A stretch of 64,000 bases of DNA, from positions 62,001 through 126,000 of the forward strand of contig JAGQDJ010000148.1 in the NCBI GenBank assembly GCA_022885665.1. Direction: 5' to 3'. This document shows positions 45,311 to 58,884 of this stretch, one piece after another. The DNA is from Triops longicaudatus (taxonomy: Eukaryota; Arthropoda; Branchiopoda; Notostraca; Triopsidae). Under the pieces are notes generated by a model. The model worked only from the letters and a program-made list of their open reading frames with translations. It was not told where the DNA came from and ran no database searches. The translations under genes were made by a program, and so were the position numbers. Position 1 is the first letter of the stretch; each line of letters opens with the position of its first letter.

Positions 45311-48300
45311 TAGCAACGATTCAGTGGAGACCTCTGGTGTGTGTGCGTCACCTGACGGTAGGGAGCACAACCTCTCTGGTCAGGAGCGCTTGTCAGCGTC
45401 GCCTGGGCGCAGTCCTTCACCCTCCTCCCCACGAGCGAACTTGTTACCCAAAATGGCGCTGCTAAGCGCGTCGAGTCATCCTACGCTGGGTGCGGAACAG
45501 TTGCGAGCCTTCTTGGCTGCCGGGGTAGGGCTGCCAGGGCTGTTGTCTTCCCCAGAAGGTGCGGCAGCCGCTGAGCTCTTGGGACTGTCCCCAGGCTTGC
45601 CCTTGGGATTCCCCACACTACCAGGTCTACCTCCCTTCCCTAACCCTCTGCTCAACGCCATGAAACTGCCCACGGGCCTTCACGGGCCTCCGTCGCCTAA
45701 CGCCAATCGTCCCCCTTCTACCTCGTCGGCCAGGTCGCCTCTCATGTCTCCTACAGTGGCTTCCTTACCACCCGGTCCCACTGTCTCGACTCGTAATACG
45801 GAAGAGTTTGTACACTCTCCAGTTCTGGACTTTAGCACTAAGCGTCCCGCTTCTGAAGCTCGGAACGGCGTCGTTCACGGTGGAGAAGCGACTTCATCGA
45901 AAGAGGGTCTTCGCACTGAGTCACCCTTGGATTTAAGCTTCACCCGCAAACGTGACCGTCCCCATGAGCTCAACTCAGCCGCTAGTCCGGTCGAGCGCAA
46001 ATCGAGTCGGTTGGAGCCACCCAAAAGTGTAGACGTACCTTTGTGGAACGGTTTACTAGTGAAAGGAGGCAAGACGGCTTTAGCGCCACCTCCACCTCCG
46101 CCACCTCAGGGTGTCAGTGATGCCACGCGAGCTTTGGAGCGAATGACGGAACTGACGCGCTTGACGGGCGAACGGTCGTCTTCCTTGAACAGTCTTAATC
46201 ACTCGCTGGCCGCTCCAACGCCACCAGCCCCAGTTCCTGTAGCAGCGTTAAGTGGCCGGCAATCGGCATGGCAGAGCCATTGGCTCAGCAAAGGTGCGGA
46301 AGCTGCCAGAGACGTGCTGAAGTGCGTGTGGTGTAAGCAAAGTTTTGATTCCCTGGCCGCCATGACGACTCACATGAAGGAATCGAAGCATTGTGGCGTG
46401 AACGCTAGTTTGATCAACTCGACTGCCGTCGCCTCGGCCATATCACCCTCCAGCGGATCTTCCTCGCATTCCCAGTCCTTAACAACCCCTACCAGTTCCC
46501 CGAGTCATCCTTACCACCATCAGTCGCAACCACCTACCCACCACCGAAGTAATTCCCATCACCTACCACCTTCCTCTTCGTCTCCTTCCACCTCATCCCA
46601 CCCTGCGGCCACATCCTCATCCACTACCTCTGAACTCCTTAAAGACACCGTCCCCATGCCGCGAAAGCTGGTCCGCGGACAGGACGTGTGGCTCGGCAAG
46701 GGTGCGGAGCAAACTCGCCAGATCTTGAAGTGTATGTGGTGTGGACAAAGCTTTCGCTCGTTGGCAGAAATGACCACCCACATGCAACAAACGCAACATT
46801 ACACCAACATCATCTCCCAAGAGCAGATTATCTCCTGGAAAGCAGCGGATGATAAAACGGCACAAAACCATGTAAATGCAGTACTTACGTGCAAAGTCTG
46901 CGACCAGGCCTTCGCTAGCTTGAAAGAACTCAGCTCACATATGGTGAAAAACTCGCATTACAAAGAGCACATCATGCGATCGCTCAGCGAAAGCGGTGGT
47001 CGTCGTCGCCAGGCACGCGACAAACGCAAGAAGGCGTTGCCGGTCCGCAAACTGCTCGAGCTAGAGCGCGCTCAACAAGAAGCCCGCCGTGACTCGCATA
47101 ACAGCACCAGTGGTAGCGGCGGTCGTATCACCTGCGAGAAATGCGGTGACAAAATCGAGACGGCCATCTTTGTTGACCACATCCGAGCGTGCGTCGGTAG
47201 TGCGGGAAGCAAAGCCACCTCGCACCACGGGTTGACAAAGCCCAGCAACAAAGAGCCCTCAGTCCAGAACCGGCGAACCAGTTCCTCCCCGTCAGCTCCC
47301 GTCCGGACCCCGGACGCGCTACCTCACCCCAAAGCTTTGCGGTCCAGCGCTGCGAGTCCGAAAGCCCGACCCGATCAATCGCCCTCTGCTCCAGTCGTCT
47401 CAGCCGCGCCGACTGAGAACAACAACATCTTCACCGCTGGGGACACCAGCTCAGGTTCCTCGCCGTCGGTGTTAAACGCGATTGAGAAACTTATAGAAAA
47501 AAGTTTCGACACACCCGGTAAGAAAGCCACCAACAATCTCGGCCCAGGGTCGAACATACTCCGACGACTGGGTATTGATGAGAACGTAGACTACACCAAA
47601 CCCTTAATGGACCCCATGACCGTGAACATGCTGCGTTTGTACGGTTACCAGCCCCGCGAACGCAGTGCCAGCGAAGCCAGCAGCGCCTCGGAACGAGGTG
47701 GCCCTGGTGACTTTTCTCATCACAGCTACAACGGTCACGCTCTAACCTCGGAGCCTTTAGGCCTGCGAGACACGGAGACACCCAATTCCCTTCCTCCAAC
47801 CAAGGACCGTGACTCAGGCCTCAAGGATGGAGAGAGCGACTCACGGAGCGAGCGGCTCAGTCCCAGTGCGGTCAGCGACCACTCGGATAACTTTCGCCCC
47901 TCAAACGTGAAGGCGGAACCCTTTGAGGACGACATCCCCTCCTTAGTTCAGCACAAAACCCAGAATGCAGCAAGCCCTTGTCCCAGCACAGTCAGCGAGC
48001 GTTCGATGCGTTCTGCCACGCCCGCCAGTCTGTACGACCGCAAAGTCAACTCCTCACCGGACGACTCAAAATACTCCGCGTCACGGCGTGCTAGCACTGA
48101 CCTCAAGCCCGATGACCACGTCGTCGTCAGTGCGAATGGAAGTGGGGGTGCTAGTGAGCACAACAGTAGCCTCAGCGCCCTGTCTTCCATGTTTGAAGGT
48201 CTGGCTGCCCCGGCTAGCGGATCCAGCGTGGGTGCCAACCCGTTAGCAGCGCTACAGAAACTGTGCGACAAAACCGACTCGGCCCATGCGGCCCGCCCCT

Positions 48301-48716
48301 CGCCTTCAGCCAGCTTAGGTAGCCAGGGCCCCGGTGCCACAGTCAGTGGTGCAGGTGGCGCTACGGCCACGAACCCGGGCGCCATTTTGGCGTTCAGCTG
48401 GGCCTGCAACGACGCAGTGATGACAGACTCGGTTATGAAGTGTGCCTTTTGTGATACGCAGTTCATCTCCAAGGGCGCCTACCGCCACCATTTGTCCAAG
48501 ATGCACTTCGTGAAAGACCCCGCCATCTTGCAGCCCACCCTGGGCGCCAAGAGTGCCGCAGGCACCAAATCCAACAGCCAAAGTCCGCAGCCAGTCACCA
48601 CGCCCAGTTCGAGCGGAGGAGGGGGCGCCAGTGGCGCCAACTTCGAGGAAAGCCCACATTCCAAGTTTCTCAAGTACACGGAACTGGCTAAACAATTGTC
48701 GAGTAAATACGTGTGA
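45311..48716 (+). CDS. tsh: Teashirt zinc-finger transcription factor, terminal exon 3
   Basis: This exon adds the remaining residues of a predicted 1219-aa protein. PLDLS (residues about 290-294), a CtBP corepressor-binding motif, sits before the fingers. Three teashirt-type C-x2-C-x12-H-x5-H fingers lie at about 423-445, 559-581 and 612-634. The first two are each preceded by a W-L-x-K-G-A-E-x-x-R-x-x-L-K module. A C2HC-like finger (CEKCGDKIETAIFVDHIRAC) is at about 693-712. The C-terminal finger CAFCDTQF...HHLSKMH is at about 1129-1150, and the protein ends TELAKQLSSKYV, TGA at 48714-48716. There is no homeodomain, as in arthropod Tsh/Tio. Tsh is a nuclear repressor that patterns trunk and proximal appendages with Hox proteins and Wnt signalling. 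Frames on the minus strand here are shadows. Confidence 0.97.
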
Positions 48717-48914
48717 GTCTCCGAGTGACTTTCTAGACTTTGGAATTGCCAACTAGTGAAAGTGAAAATTTCTCGAAAATTGTGCATCGTTACCTAGAAC
48801 TTAAAAAAAATAAACCCTTTAAGACTGCGCTACGATGGGTGAACAGAAAACTAAGACATGTAAATATTTATATTCATAAACCTGAAAGTCGACACTTTGG
48901 CGAAAAATAAAAGG
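48717..48914 (+). other. tsh: tsh 3' UTR with poly(A) signals
   Basis: AATAAA at 48809-48814 and again at 48906-48911 follow the stop by about 95 and 190 nt. Further AATAAA words occur near 49132 and 49386, so a longer 3' UTR is possible. Confidence 0.6.
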
Positions 48915-51900
48915 AAACTACGCATTTAAATTTCGTCGACTGATGGATGAAAATTCTCTTGTTGCGCTTTGGAAAAAAGGCACAATGCAAAAAGTTCCGG
49001 TGATACGTGATGCATATTTAAGCTCCACCCTCTCTAACGTACCCCATGTGACATGTTCCCTAACTCCTTTTTTCATTTTACCGTGTCCAAAATTGGAAAT
49101 CATTGCGATCTTCAGACTAACTCAACATTTGTAATAAATTCTGGTACACTTGCGTATTTACTTGTATGGCAGCCTGTCCCAGAGTTTATGAACCATCCAA
49201 AAATTTGTCGGTTTTCCTGGAAATTCTTGCATCATTCGACCCATTTTGAAAACAGAATTTACTTTCCCACCTTTTTACCGTGGCAAGGGGCTTAAAACAA
49301 AATATAGAATAAGAGGCTTTTTGTCGATCTTTGACCCTGCTGAAAGCAGCGAGTAGATTTTTTCTAAATTGAATCGTAATTTTTTAATAAAGATCTTTAT
49401 TGCATTTTCTGTATTCGTTCAGGAGAAAAACGTTGAGTAAACTTTTCAAGTTCTTCATATCATCTAGTTGAAATCTCGTTACCCCCTTTTAACCCCTTAC
49501 AACCCATGGGATAGGGTTAAATGTATATAAACCCCTGTTGTTGGTAAAACGAAGTGTGTAAGGCAAGTGTGTGTCGGAATCTTCAGATGCAATATTGTCT
49601 CCCTATAAGTGAATCTTCTTGCTCCACGAACGCCCCTCTTTCGATTGTTACGGAAATTCCGGACAGCTTGTGACACGTAAAAGTTTGTGAAACTAGCGAG
49701 ATTACTGAAGGTGTGTAGGTCGTTAACAGACAGTGTTGATTGCTGAAGATGGTCCCCCAGTTGGCTTTAAAACCTCTTCCATGATCCTCACGTGACTCCA
49801 TGGTGTGTACGTACTGTACTATTACTTACTTAATTCATGATTCTGTACCATTGTAATAAGAAATTCTTTGGCCCTGTTTTAGGCAGCTCTCCGACGTATA
49901 AACCATTATTGAGTTATCAACGTGGATTTTGCCAAACGATGAAACAGTGTCACGTTGATCGTTAAGTAAACACTTGTAACGGAAAACAAAAAGCTTTGAC
50001 TGCTTCCTTTACTTTATTTCTTTGGGAGGAATTTTTGAGCTTGAGACGGAGCAAAAGAGAGGAGACGAAACTTGAGGACCCGGAGTTGACTTGCATGTCC
50101 GTGAATCATCGTTTGGTGTTGTTACGGGAAGGGAAGGTTTAAAAGTTGTTAGAAGGAAAAAAAGATTCCGAAAGTAGGAGGTTCGTGTCGTGGAGCGAAG
50201 AGAGAGAGAAGGTTCTCTCCCTTTCGCTCTGGTTAATCACATGCTGTCTTCCGCTGATTTACGCACAAACGTCACTATAAATCCCCCAGCGAGGAGCTCA
50301 AGCATGCCTGCCAATGTTGTATGCCTGACCTGAATATACATTTTTGCGCCACACGGATGCTGAGCGAAACCACATTTCTCAACAGAATGTCCCGGGTTAT
50401 GACGAGACATACCTGGAGCTACAGCTGCGATGTGCGTGATTACGGAGAATATGGGTAGAACGTCTCATGGATAGATTAAACTATTAATTCAAGAGGAATT
50501 TATCCAGCTTTACGACATTCGAGTCTTCGAGCCTTTTGTGTATTTTAAAACCATCATAGGCACAGCCTACTGACGTCTAAATTTATTTAAATATCGTTTC
50601 TGTTACAATATCATGTTAGCACAAAGAAACATTGAAAGCATTGCGCCTCATTATCTAAGCACAAAACAGGTGCACTTTTCGTAAAACCTTAAGGTAATTT
50701 TATTTATTTTTATTTTTAAGATTAGGTTTTCGAGACCAAAATTCCTCCCAGTTGCCCATAAAAGTGTTTTTGTATTAAACTGCGTTGCCTCTGTTCACAA
50801 GAATTATTTTAAAGTTTTCAACATTTAAACCGATTGAATATCTAGCGAAAGGATAAGGTTCATTGAGGTGAATTTATAGAGCAGTGCAGCAAACCAGTTA
50901 ACACCTGATTACTTAAGTAGCGAGCCATCAAGCAGTGAGATAATCGTTATTGCTAAGCCCTCTGGCGGCAACTGTGCGGTTGCGGCTTTGGCGGAATCTG
51001 GCGCTTTGACAAGCCCTGTGCAACTTGGTTTACGGCTGACGAGCCCATGTCATTGCACCTAATCTTGCTCAACGCCTTACTGCTTTTTTTTTCTATGTAC
51101 TTTCGCCTCGATTTTTCCCGCTTTGACTTGGCCACGGCGCAGTCCACACACAAATGGCCGGCTTGGAGGTTTTCTTTGTTTAGCGAACGAGCTGACGTCA
51201 GAGTCATAAAGCTGACTGACCTAAAACGTAGCCGTCCGTCTTTGATCTCATCGGGAGTGGGATTGGCAGCAACGGCGTCATATATAACCTGCCTTTAACT
51301 CTACTAGTTCGTACTTTTTTTCGGCTTTTGTCACCTTCGCTAGCAAATGGCAACACACACCTGACACGGTGTCCAATCGCTGTGACTAACAAACGTTTTC
51401 GTTACGACTTGATCACTAAAGCACAAATCGTGAGTTATGTTTTTTTTTTTATTATTTTACGTTTTGTTAACTTTTGATTATTTTTCTTAAGATTCGGTTG
51501 AAAGTAATGTGAAAGTATTAAATTCTACAAATTCCTCCTTCGCTGGAGACTTTGTCATGGAGAAGACAATACTTACATCACGATATTTATGTATCTTTCT
51601 ATAAATAACACGAGTTACCGGTGGCAGTACACTCGATAAATGTTCATTTAGCACGGCAGACAGAAAGAGAGGGAGTCAAAATAACCTCCAAGAAAGTAAC
51701 AGAAAGGTAAGTAACGCCCATTTCACGCCGGTTGAACTCGAAAGCCCGTACTGCACACACCTTGACGCAAGTTCAATGTTTTTTCAATCATTATGATAAA
51801 TTTCCGTGAAATAAAAGCCTCATGGTTTATGGCTTTCCTCGGGAGATAGATGGCAAGATTAGGAAAGAGTGTAAGCGTAGCATAAGCCTCGTTATGTTTA

Positions 51901-54714
51901 TCTTTTTTCTATTTCAGTTTTATTTCCTAATTTTATGATATTCTGGCTTTCGATAGTTTCGTGTGGTGACGCATGGTTCAGCCCTAAGGTGCGTTGTTTG
52001 ATGGACTGGTTAAGAAGGGGGTGGAAAAAGGATTAAAAATGAGGCAATATATCTTGTGAGGAGCTATTAAAACGAGTTTTTTTTTCTGCTCGGGTTTCTT
52101 CCCGCTATACGCAAGAGATAATCTTTGCTAGTTAAAAAGCTTCACGACTTGATTGTTTGGTAGTCGACTGCTTTTTGATTTGAGTGAGGCCAACTGTCGA
52201 ACCAGTAAGCCATCACTCTTGCAACATTTCGGGGCCTCAAGCACCATTTGCATAAGGGTTGAGTTAATAAGTCTGACGAGCTAGCTGCTGGCCAGCAACC
52301 ACTTTTTTTCTTTTACTTTTTCTCTCCTTGATGCCTATCGCCACCTGTTTTCCTCACTTTGCTTTCCGTCCGCATTCCGAAAGTCATTCAAGGGCTTTAC
52401 TTACACACACATACGCACAAGTCTCATAACGCATAAGAAGCGTGTTCTCTGGCAGAGTTTGTTGTTTTATTTAAAAAAAGAAAAGGGTTTCAGATTTAAA
52501 ACTTCAACGAGTAGCTGTAAGAACGCTCATTTGCGCTGTTTTGTTTCTTTTAAATATAAAGATCAAGTATGAAAAGCCCCCAGAGGGCCAATTGTGGCCC
52601 GGCAGCTCTTTCTTTGCGGTGCGGTTGATTCTTTCATTCTTGCAGGTGGAATTCATTTAAGAAAGACCTTTCTGGACTAAGCGAGCTGCTATCCCATCGG
52701 CAGGTAGACGTCTACCCAGCTTTAGAAAACTGGCTGCTGCTTCTAATTAACCCTTTTGCCTAATGAGCGCTTTACCACTGTGTGGAAATCGCAGAAAAGG
52801 ATTCTAATTGTGCCCCGGCTTTTTTTTTTAATCAAAAAGCTTGCTTTAGCGTGGGAAAAGGCTACTTTTCAACAATGGATAATGAGCTCTTTATTCTGTA
52901 TATTTTAGAGACATTATACTTCTAAATAATGTCGAAAGCCTAGGACCATTTGCCTACAGTTTACTCGTCTCAAGTCACATAGTTGAATGGCGAGGGGCTC
53001 AAATTCAGCAGACGGAATTCCAGGCCAACGCACGCCAAACTGTTCCGCTTGTAGCCAATAGGGAACCTGCTTATGACAGACATCTAGCGACTTGGCTTTA
53101 CGTAGCACAGTGCTTTAAAGTGGGTAAAAGGACAAAAAAATTGGAAGAGTATCTATTTTTTGCTTATTCTAGTCCTAGTTTCGGTTAATGTTAGTTAAAA
53201 GAACATTCTGATAGTCATATTGGGCAATGGAGTAAATCTTTGAAACTAAGAAAAATTAATCAAGCTGTTTCCGTTTTGGTTACGGCCAGATGTTAATAGT
53301 AGATGACAATTTTAGACGCCTATTGCTTCCTTTTCTCTTCCCTTTTTCGATGCTTCTTTATGGTCTAGTTTATTTGAAACAAATGTTCACATTTAGTTTC
53401 TTCGTGCACTAAGAATGGGAGAATATTTCGTCCATTAAGTTAGCATTATGTACTGCAAAGGATATTGAAAGCGTGACGTCATGACAGGTTAATGTATCCT
53501 CTCTCAAATTGAACTGTTGGTCGCGAATCGTGCTGCCTTTGAGTTGAGTGGCAGCCATTGAAGTGGACACAAGCCCGTTAAAGTACCGTCAATGACAAAC
53601 TGGTTCACCGAGCAGCGTGCTCTACAAAACCCTCTCGTCTACGCTCTCTTGTTCTCGTTTACGCTTTCTTGTTCTTCACAATCTGAGTTAAGCCTTTAAT
53701 CCCTTAAAAGCTTCTCCACTACGTGTATAGGTATATATTACATGACCCTCGTGTATTGTTGCGTTACCTATACTCGTGCGCTACAAGGCCTTCTGCTCAG
53801 ACGCACAACAGCGCCACCGCTTTGGCAACTCACTAGCATCATCGCTGTGTTGAAACACGACACGACACGACGCCATTTTCTCACGCTCGCATAAAAGCAA
53901 ACACTAGGACGCAACATAAAACCCCTTAAACGCCCTTAAAAAGATGTTCAACACTGTTCTTGGCCCATTTCGCCTCTTAACCCCATATAAACCCTAGTAC
54001 ATAATTCACCTTTTTCAAAAGAGACGACAATATACACCCCACCAAGTGTACGTATATTCACCCTCCAGGCCAGGTGGAGTTAACCCCCTCGTGTCTTGCA
54101 ACTCTACACGACGTGCTAAGTTACTACTCTCTTACACAAATAACCCCAAAAATGTGGAAATTCTTTTCATCCCCCCTTGTCATACTTCCAAAACCTCAAT
54201 TGCAGGCTCAACTTTCATAATCCACCCCTTATCCCCTCGATCAAAAATTAAAGCTAGCTAACCTCACGATACCCTTCAGGATAGAGTAAATTATGATCTG
54301 GGAGCTGACTGCAACTACAAAAATACGTTACCACTTTTTGTCATTTTCTCATCACATCACTTGTCGCCTGCTTTCAAGCAATAAATAAAACCTCTTAGGG
54401 TCATAGTGATCGGCTATCCCTCTTTTTATGGCCATAACGTCCCAAGTTTGGACCACTATTGGTCTTTGGCAAAGGACAGTAGCGACCAAAGCTGCCGCTG
54501 TGTAAAACAGGCAGCGTAACATTTCATTGGCAAGAGTGAAAGTTCCCCTGCCTGAGCTGTTTCGGTAGAAGCCAAGGTTCGGTTCAGCCAGAGCGAAGGC
54601 TTTCCTCGCGGACAGTTTAAAGATGTTCTCACTTCAGTTCCGTGAATGTTCCTTCAGTCCTGGTTACCGACAAGCTAGAGTTCTTTCCAGTTTCGCGAAG
54701 GCTCGTGAAGTTGA
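48915..54714. other. Downstream flank, no gene recognised
   Basis: AT-biased noncoding DNA. Short frames such as 50953-51207 and 52914-53108 carry no recognised domain. Nothing repeat-like stood out. Confidence 0.45.
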
Positions 54715-54751
54715 CACTCGTTACGTGGCCATGTTATAACTTTCCTTGTTG
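54715..54751 (+). repeat. Direct repeat, copy 1
   Basis: CACTCGTTACGTGGCCATGT then TATAACTTTCCTTGTTG, closely similar to 55415-55450. The right end resembles the set A terminus ACTTTTCATTGTTG. Confidence 0.5.
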
Positions 54752-55414
54752 AAAGCGTAGCCGCATCAGGTACGGTACGTTTTGACGTAGCACTGATGAT
54801 GGTCCGCTAAAAGTACATCTACTTTCCCCTCTTCTGAAATATCGAAATGATTCCAAACGAGCTTCAGAGGCTACGTCCACGCCTAAAAATCCTGCATACT
54901 ATAGTAAGCCTGGAACCTTGTATTTCTTATTTTTTAAATAAAAATCGTATTCGCATGCGCCGTCTCAATTGTTGCATGATAAGCCGCTAGTCTGCCTCAG
55001 AAGGAGACTCCATTGCGTCATGAGGTGAGGAATTTCCTCGTTCTCCACTACATTTTCTAGGTTTCTCTAGGTTTTCTTAGTTCATAGTTCTTAGTTCGTC
55101 CTTGCAACGGATGATTTGCCGCTGGACCTGGTGATTTTTGTCTTCGGATTTCTGTCCAATATTTAACTAAATGACTTCGCAGCGTACTTTTCAGTCTGAC
55201 TAAAGTTCTTGTAGTGCATAGAATGTTGCCGTGTCCACAGCCACTCTCAAGGAAATGCAGTATCTGCATGCCTTATCCCTATATTACTCAAGCGTTAGCT
55301 AATAGAACGCTAAAATCCGTTTTGTCCAACAACAGTAACAAGACACCATCTCGCATAGTGCAACTAAGCTACAGACAATAAAGCACATTTCACATTAGAG
55401 TCGATACAAGTAAT

Positions 55415-55450
55415 CAGTCGTTACGTGGCTAGACTATAACTTTTCATTAT
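55415..55450 (+). repeat. Direct repeat, copy 2
   Basis: CAGTCGTTACGTGGCTAGAC then TATAACTTTTCATTATC, aligned with 54715-54751 over about 36 bases with few differences, 700 bp apart. Confidence 0.5.
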
Positions 55451-58224
55451 CCATTGACAATGTTGTCTTTACGGACGAACTAAAGGGAGGCGTGTCTTAG
55501 CGTCTTCATCTTGTCAGTTTTCTGAGAAAGGAGAAGCAGGACTCCCTCACGGAAGAAGTATTGTTTCCGTATTGCAAGACTGTCGGAGTTTCTTAATGTC
55601 AGCCTTTCACCTTCCCCCTCTTGGGGTGGGTTAGGTGGGTGGAGTTTTGGTCTGACGTCTGGTGGTGGATTTATGATTTTCATAGTCGTGTGAAGGGGAG
55701 CAGATCTATGTTACCAACCGAAAGAAGGGCAGGCAAGCACCACCCTGGCAACCCTCTGGGTTTAAAACCCAATGGCTGCAAGGGGGTGGGTTGGGCGTCC
55801 AAAATATGACCTGGCGCATAAGTTATGGGACGGATTAATAGAAAGACCCATGTTTTATTGACGGAAGGCAGCTGTTATCATGCGATCCTTGATATATTTA
55901 TATATTTCTTACGTGATATCTTTCCCTCGTCGCTTTAACCCCTCCTCAACCCAGCAATCGCTTCCTTTACTTATCACCCCCATGGCGTTTTCCCACTCTC
56001 GGGCTTGGTGGATGGTTTTTCAAAGAAACAACCCCCTTTCCCGAAAACCTGGCACCGTGGCCACTATTTATGTCTCTTAACAATCCCACTCTCACCCCAG
56101 CCTGTCCTAGGACTGATGGGGTTGAGAAAGAGAGACAAGGTTTGATTGTGTCAGCGGAGGAATCAAACGTCGGCGCGATAATGGGTCATCAGTCCTTCAT
56201 CCACAGCTCGTCCTCGCGACATTCCATCCGTCATAACTTACGGGATTTCTTCGATTCGTATATAGCTGATCCCCGTCTCCTCCACTCTCCCTCGCTTTCT
56301 CGGCGGACAACTCTTCCTTACGCTCGCTCGTGAAGGTTCATTAACGAGCCGTACTGATCCCACCGACTCGCTCGGATCGTCTCACGGCTAAATATGACGG
56401 CCGGAATATGGGTATAAACCTAAAGGATCTTTACAAAGCTTGGTAATAAGCTTAGCATTCCATTGGCATTGTGGTTACCTACGTTGTAAACTTAATTGTA
56501 TTGTTGGACAGCGAAAGAAACATACTGAAGTGTGCGCACAAGGCTGGCTCACCCACAACAATGCAAGCAAGTGCTGCGTTGCCGAGTTTCGCTCTTAGAA
56601 CACAGGGTAGGACTATTGGGCATTAGTAAGTTTCTTGTACTAGTAACTATTTTGGTTTTGAATGATATTCAACTAGGTCAGCTACTTCAAAGACGAAGAC
56701 AGTATGATGAAGTTAAATTAATTTTTCATAAATAAGTTAATCAATAGATATGTCTTCTGTTGTACTTTGAAATAGTTTGAATGGTCTGTGTCATGCATTG
56801 CCGCTTGAAAGGACACGTCTTTAGTATCACTTCGTACCATTTCACCCGGTCCCAAGCACCACGCAACTGAAATGTGTCCCTTGTTTTCAAATTCAGTTCC
56901 ATACTTCATAGTTTCATTTGAGAGCTATTGAATATGTCCGAGTCTTTCTTGTACATTTTGTGAAGATCAATGTGGTTTTTGTAGCATCCAATTCTTCTGG
57001 ATAAGCTTAAGCTTTTTTAAACATAGTTAATTTTCGGAAGGATTAGGAGAAGTTTCCAGAAGTGTGTGTGGTTCTTCGGTACGTAGGTTTGTATCCGTGC
57101 GATCTGCTCTTGTCAGTCATGCGCACGTCAACTTTTGACAAAGTAAAGATCTCGTCATCATCACGTTCTTATATAATTATCGACTTTCGCTTTCGGGATT
57201 GATTTCCTCTTTTCTCGCTGCTGATGAGTTTTCTCTTACTTTGCCGCCTTTTTTCCTTATTTTATCTTTGTTCGGTTTACTTTCCGTCTGGTCCAGCTTT
57301 TATACAACACTCAAAGGGCGATTCACCCACCATAATCTGTCAATTTAGAAATCTTCACATAACAACAAACCGCGTTACTATCGAAAGTGTGTTTATCTTT
57401 GTTGTGGTTGCCTGCAACGCACTTCTTGGTTTTGCAGGCATCCTCACACCCTGTCACCCCTTCGTCTGCCGTGACGTCAATCGTCTTGACACGGTGATGG
57501 ACAGTTTCTGCCTCACGGACTGCCGTTTCCCTCCTTGGGATGCTGCGACGTCTCCAGAGACTCACAGCCTTTTTATTGTATTTTTTGACTTCACTTACTA
57601 CTCCCACCACCCACCAACACTTGCAGGAGGCTGGTTTTTGTCGTCACCTCTCACGCTTTGACCTTATATTAGAGCCAGTGAGCCTCTTGAGCCTCGCGAG
57701 ATTTTCGCCATTCCTGTGATTTTCCCCAGTACCTCCGTTATTTGCTTCCTTCTATTGCCGTTAATAAGCCGTAGGAATACTAATTTTTACTACTCTAAGT
57801 AAAGGACTCTGAAGCTTATTTTTGCATGATTCTAGTCAACTTTTTTGGTTTACCTAGTTGTTTTTAAAGTGCAATATTATTGTTCTTTATTTTCTTTTAC
57901 TTTGCGTAGTAGAGCGTGTTAGATTTTATTTTATTTTTGGGTTTTTAATAGAGGGCATTAGATGGCGAGGCGTTGATTCGTTAGACACGCTAACTAACTC
58001 AGAAATCTGTTAATTATAGAAAATAAGGGAGGTGGGGGTGAATAAGAGTGCTCCTGGAGGAAGTAAAGGTACGCGTTGAGCAAAAGAAACGAGTTGCCAT
58101 GGAGATTGCCATCCAACGAGGACACCTTCTCACAAATGATACGAGTAACGACGTTCGTTATGACGGCGCTTCATCACTTCAAAAACTGGAGAACGAGAGT
58201 TCGTTCGGACTTGCGTAATTACCT
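55451..58224. other. Downstream flank, no gene recognised
   Basis: The 145-codon frame at 57224-57661 is Phe/Leu-rich at its start but shows no clear signal peptide context or known domain. A CAACAATGCAAGCAAG motif at about 56556 resembles the 40124 TIR, with no convincing partner. Confidence 0.4.
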
Positions 58225-58325
58225 TTCCCCTTAACTTAAGCTCTGAACCCAAGGTCATGATCGAACCTAAGTTAGAGTAACTTACCTTAGCTATTTAACT
58301 TAGTCTAAACTAAGTTAATCTACCC
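58225..58325. repeat. TTAACTTAGTCTAAC-type patch
   Basis: CCTAAGTTAGAGTAACTTACC and AACTTAGTCTAAACTAAG words, related in composition to the GGTTA tracts. Confidence 0.4.
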
Positions 58326-58780
58326 TTGTTATAAAAGGTTCTGTTGTAGCGAGATAATAGAATAGATCCTAAATATTCAATCGTCTTTACCTATCAATTC
58401 ATGCTCAAGTTAAATTCGTTATTTATTCTCTTTCTTTACTTACCATGTGCGTTAGTCATGTTTAATGTAACGTTTTTATTAGCACATTTTTATGTTACAT
58501 GTGAGTTTGCCCTCCTTTTTCGTCAAACTCAACGTAATTTACTTCCAGATGCTTTTGTTTCAGGAGTCGTTGTCCGTGATTTCCTTATGAGTAATGAAAC
58601 GTGACTGCCTGGGAAGTGCTTAACAGTGTATCCAAAAGCCTAAAATAAAGTGCTGCATAACTGATCGCCGCTTACGGTCCCGTACGGCGTCTATTGTTGT
58701 AGTACGGGTCGCTCTTAGCCACAAAGACATAAGATAACTTTCGTTTTAAGGAGAGGAATCGAGCTCAGTGGCTCCCTCAG

Positions 58781-58849
58781 CAACAGCTATTATGTGAAAA
58801 CGCGCGGGCTGGGGCCCCAAGACAAAAAACTCGCCCGTTTTCATTGTTG
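58781..58849. mobile_element. 69-bp TIR mini-element (set A)
   Basis: The left arm CAACAGCTATTATGTGAAAACGCGC can be aligned, with a small insertion, to the inward right arm CAACAATGAAAACGGGCGAG (right end at 58849, ...TTTTCATTGTTG). Noncoding. Confidence 0.4.
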
Positions 58850-58884
58850 GGAGGGGAAGTATCGAGCAATTGGAGAAGGGGTGA

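Noticed and set aside
45324..45326. GTG at the start of the large tsh frame as initiation codon
   Set aside because: It is an internal Val codon. The exon begins at an acceptor at 45311 and is continuous in phase with exons 2 and 1.
47948..48752. Long minus-strand frames (174 and 145 codons) opposite tsh
   Set aside because: Antisense shadows of the GC-rich tsh coding exon.
56490..56570. ATTGTTGG...CCCACAACAAT as another set A element
   Set aside because: The arms point outward relative to the set A ends and match over only about 8 bases; probably chance.
57224..57661. 145-codon frame with hydrophobic start, considered as a secreted or membrane protein
   Set aside because: The hydrophobic start reflects T-rich DNA; no topology pattern, cysteine spacing or domain supports a gene.
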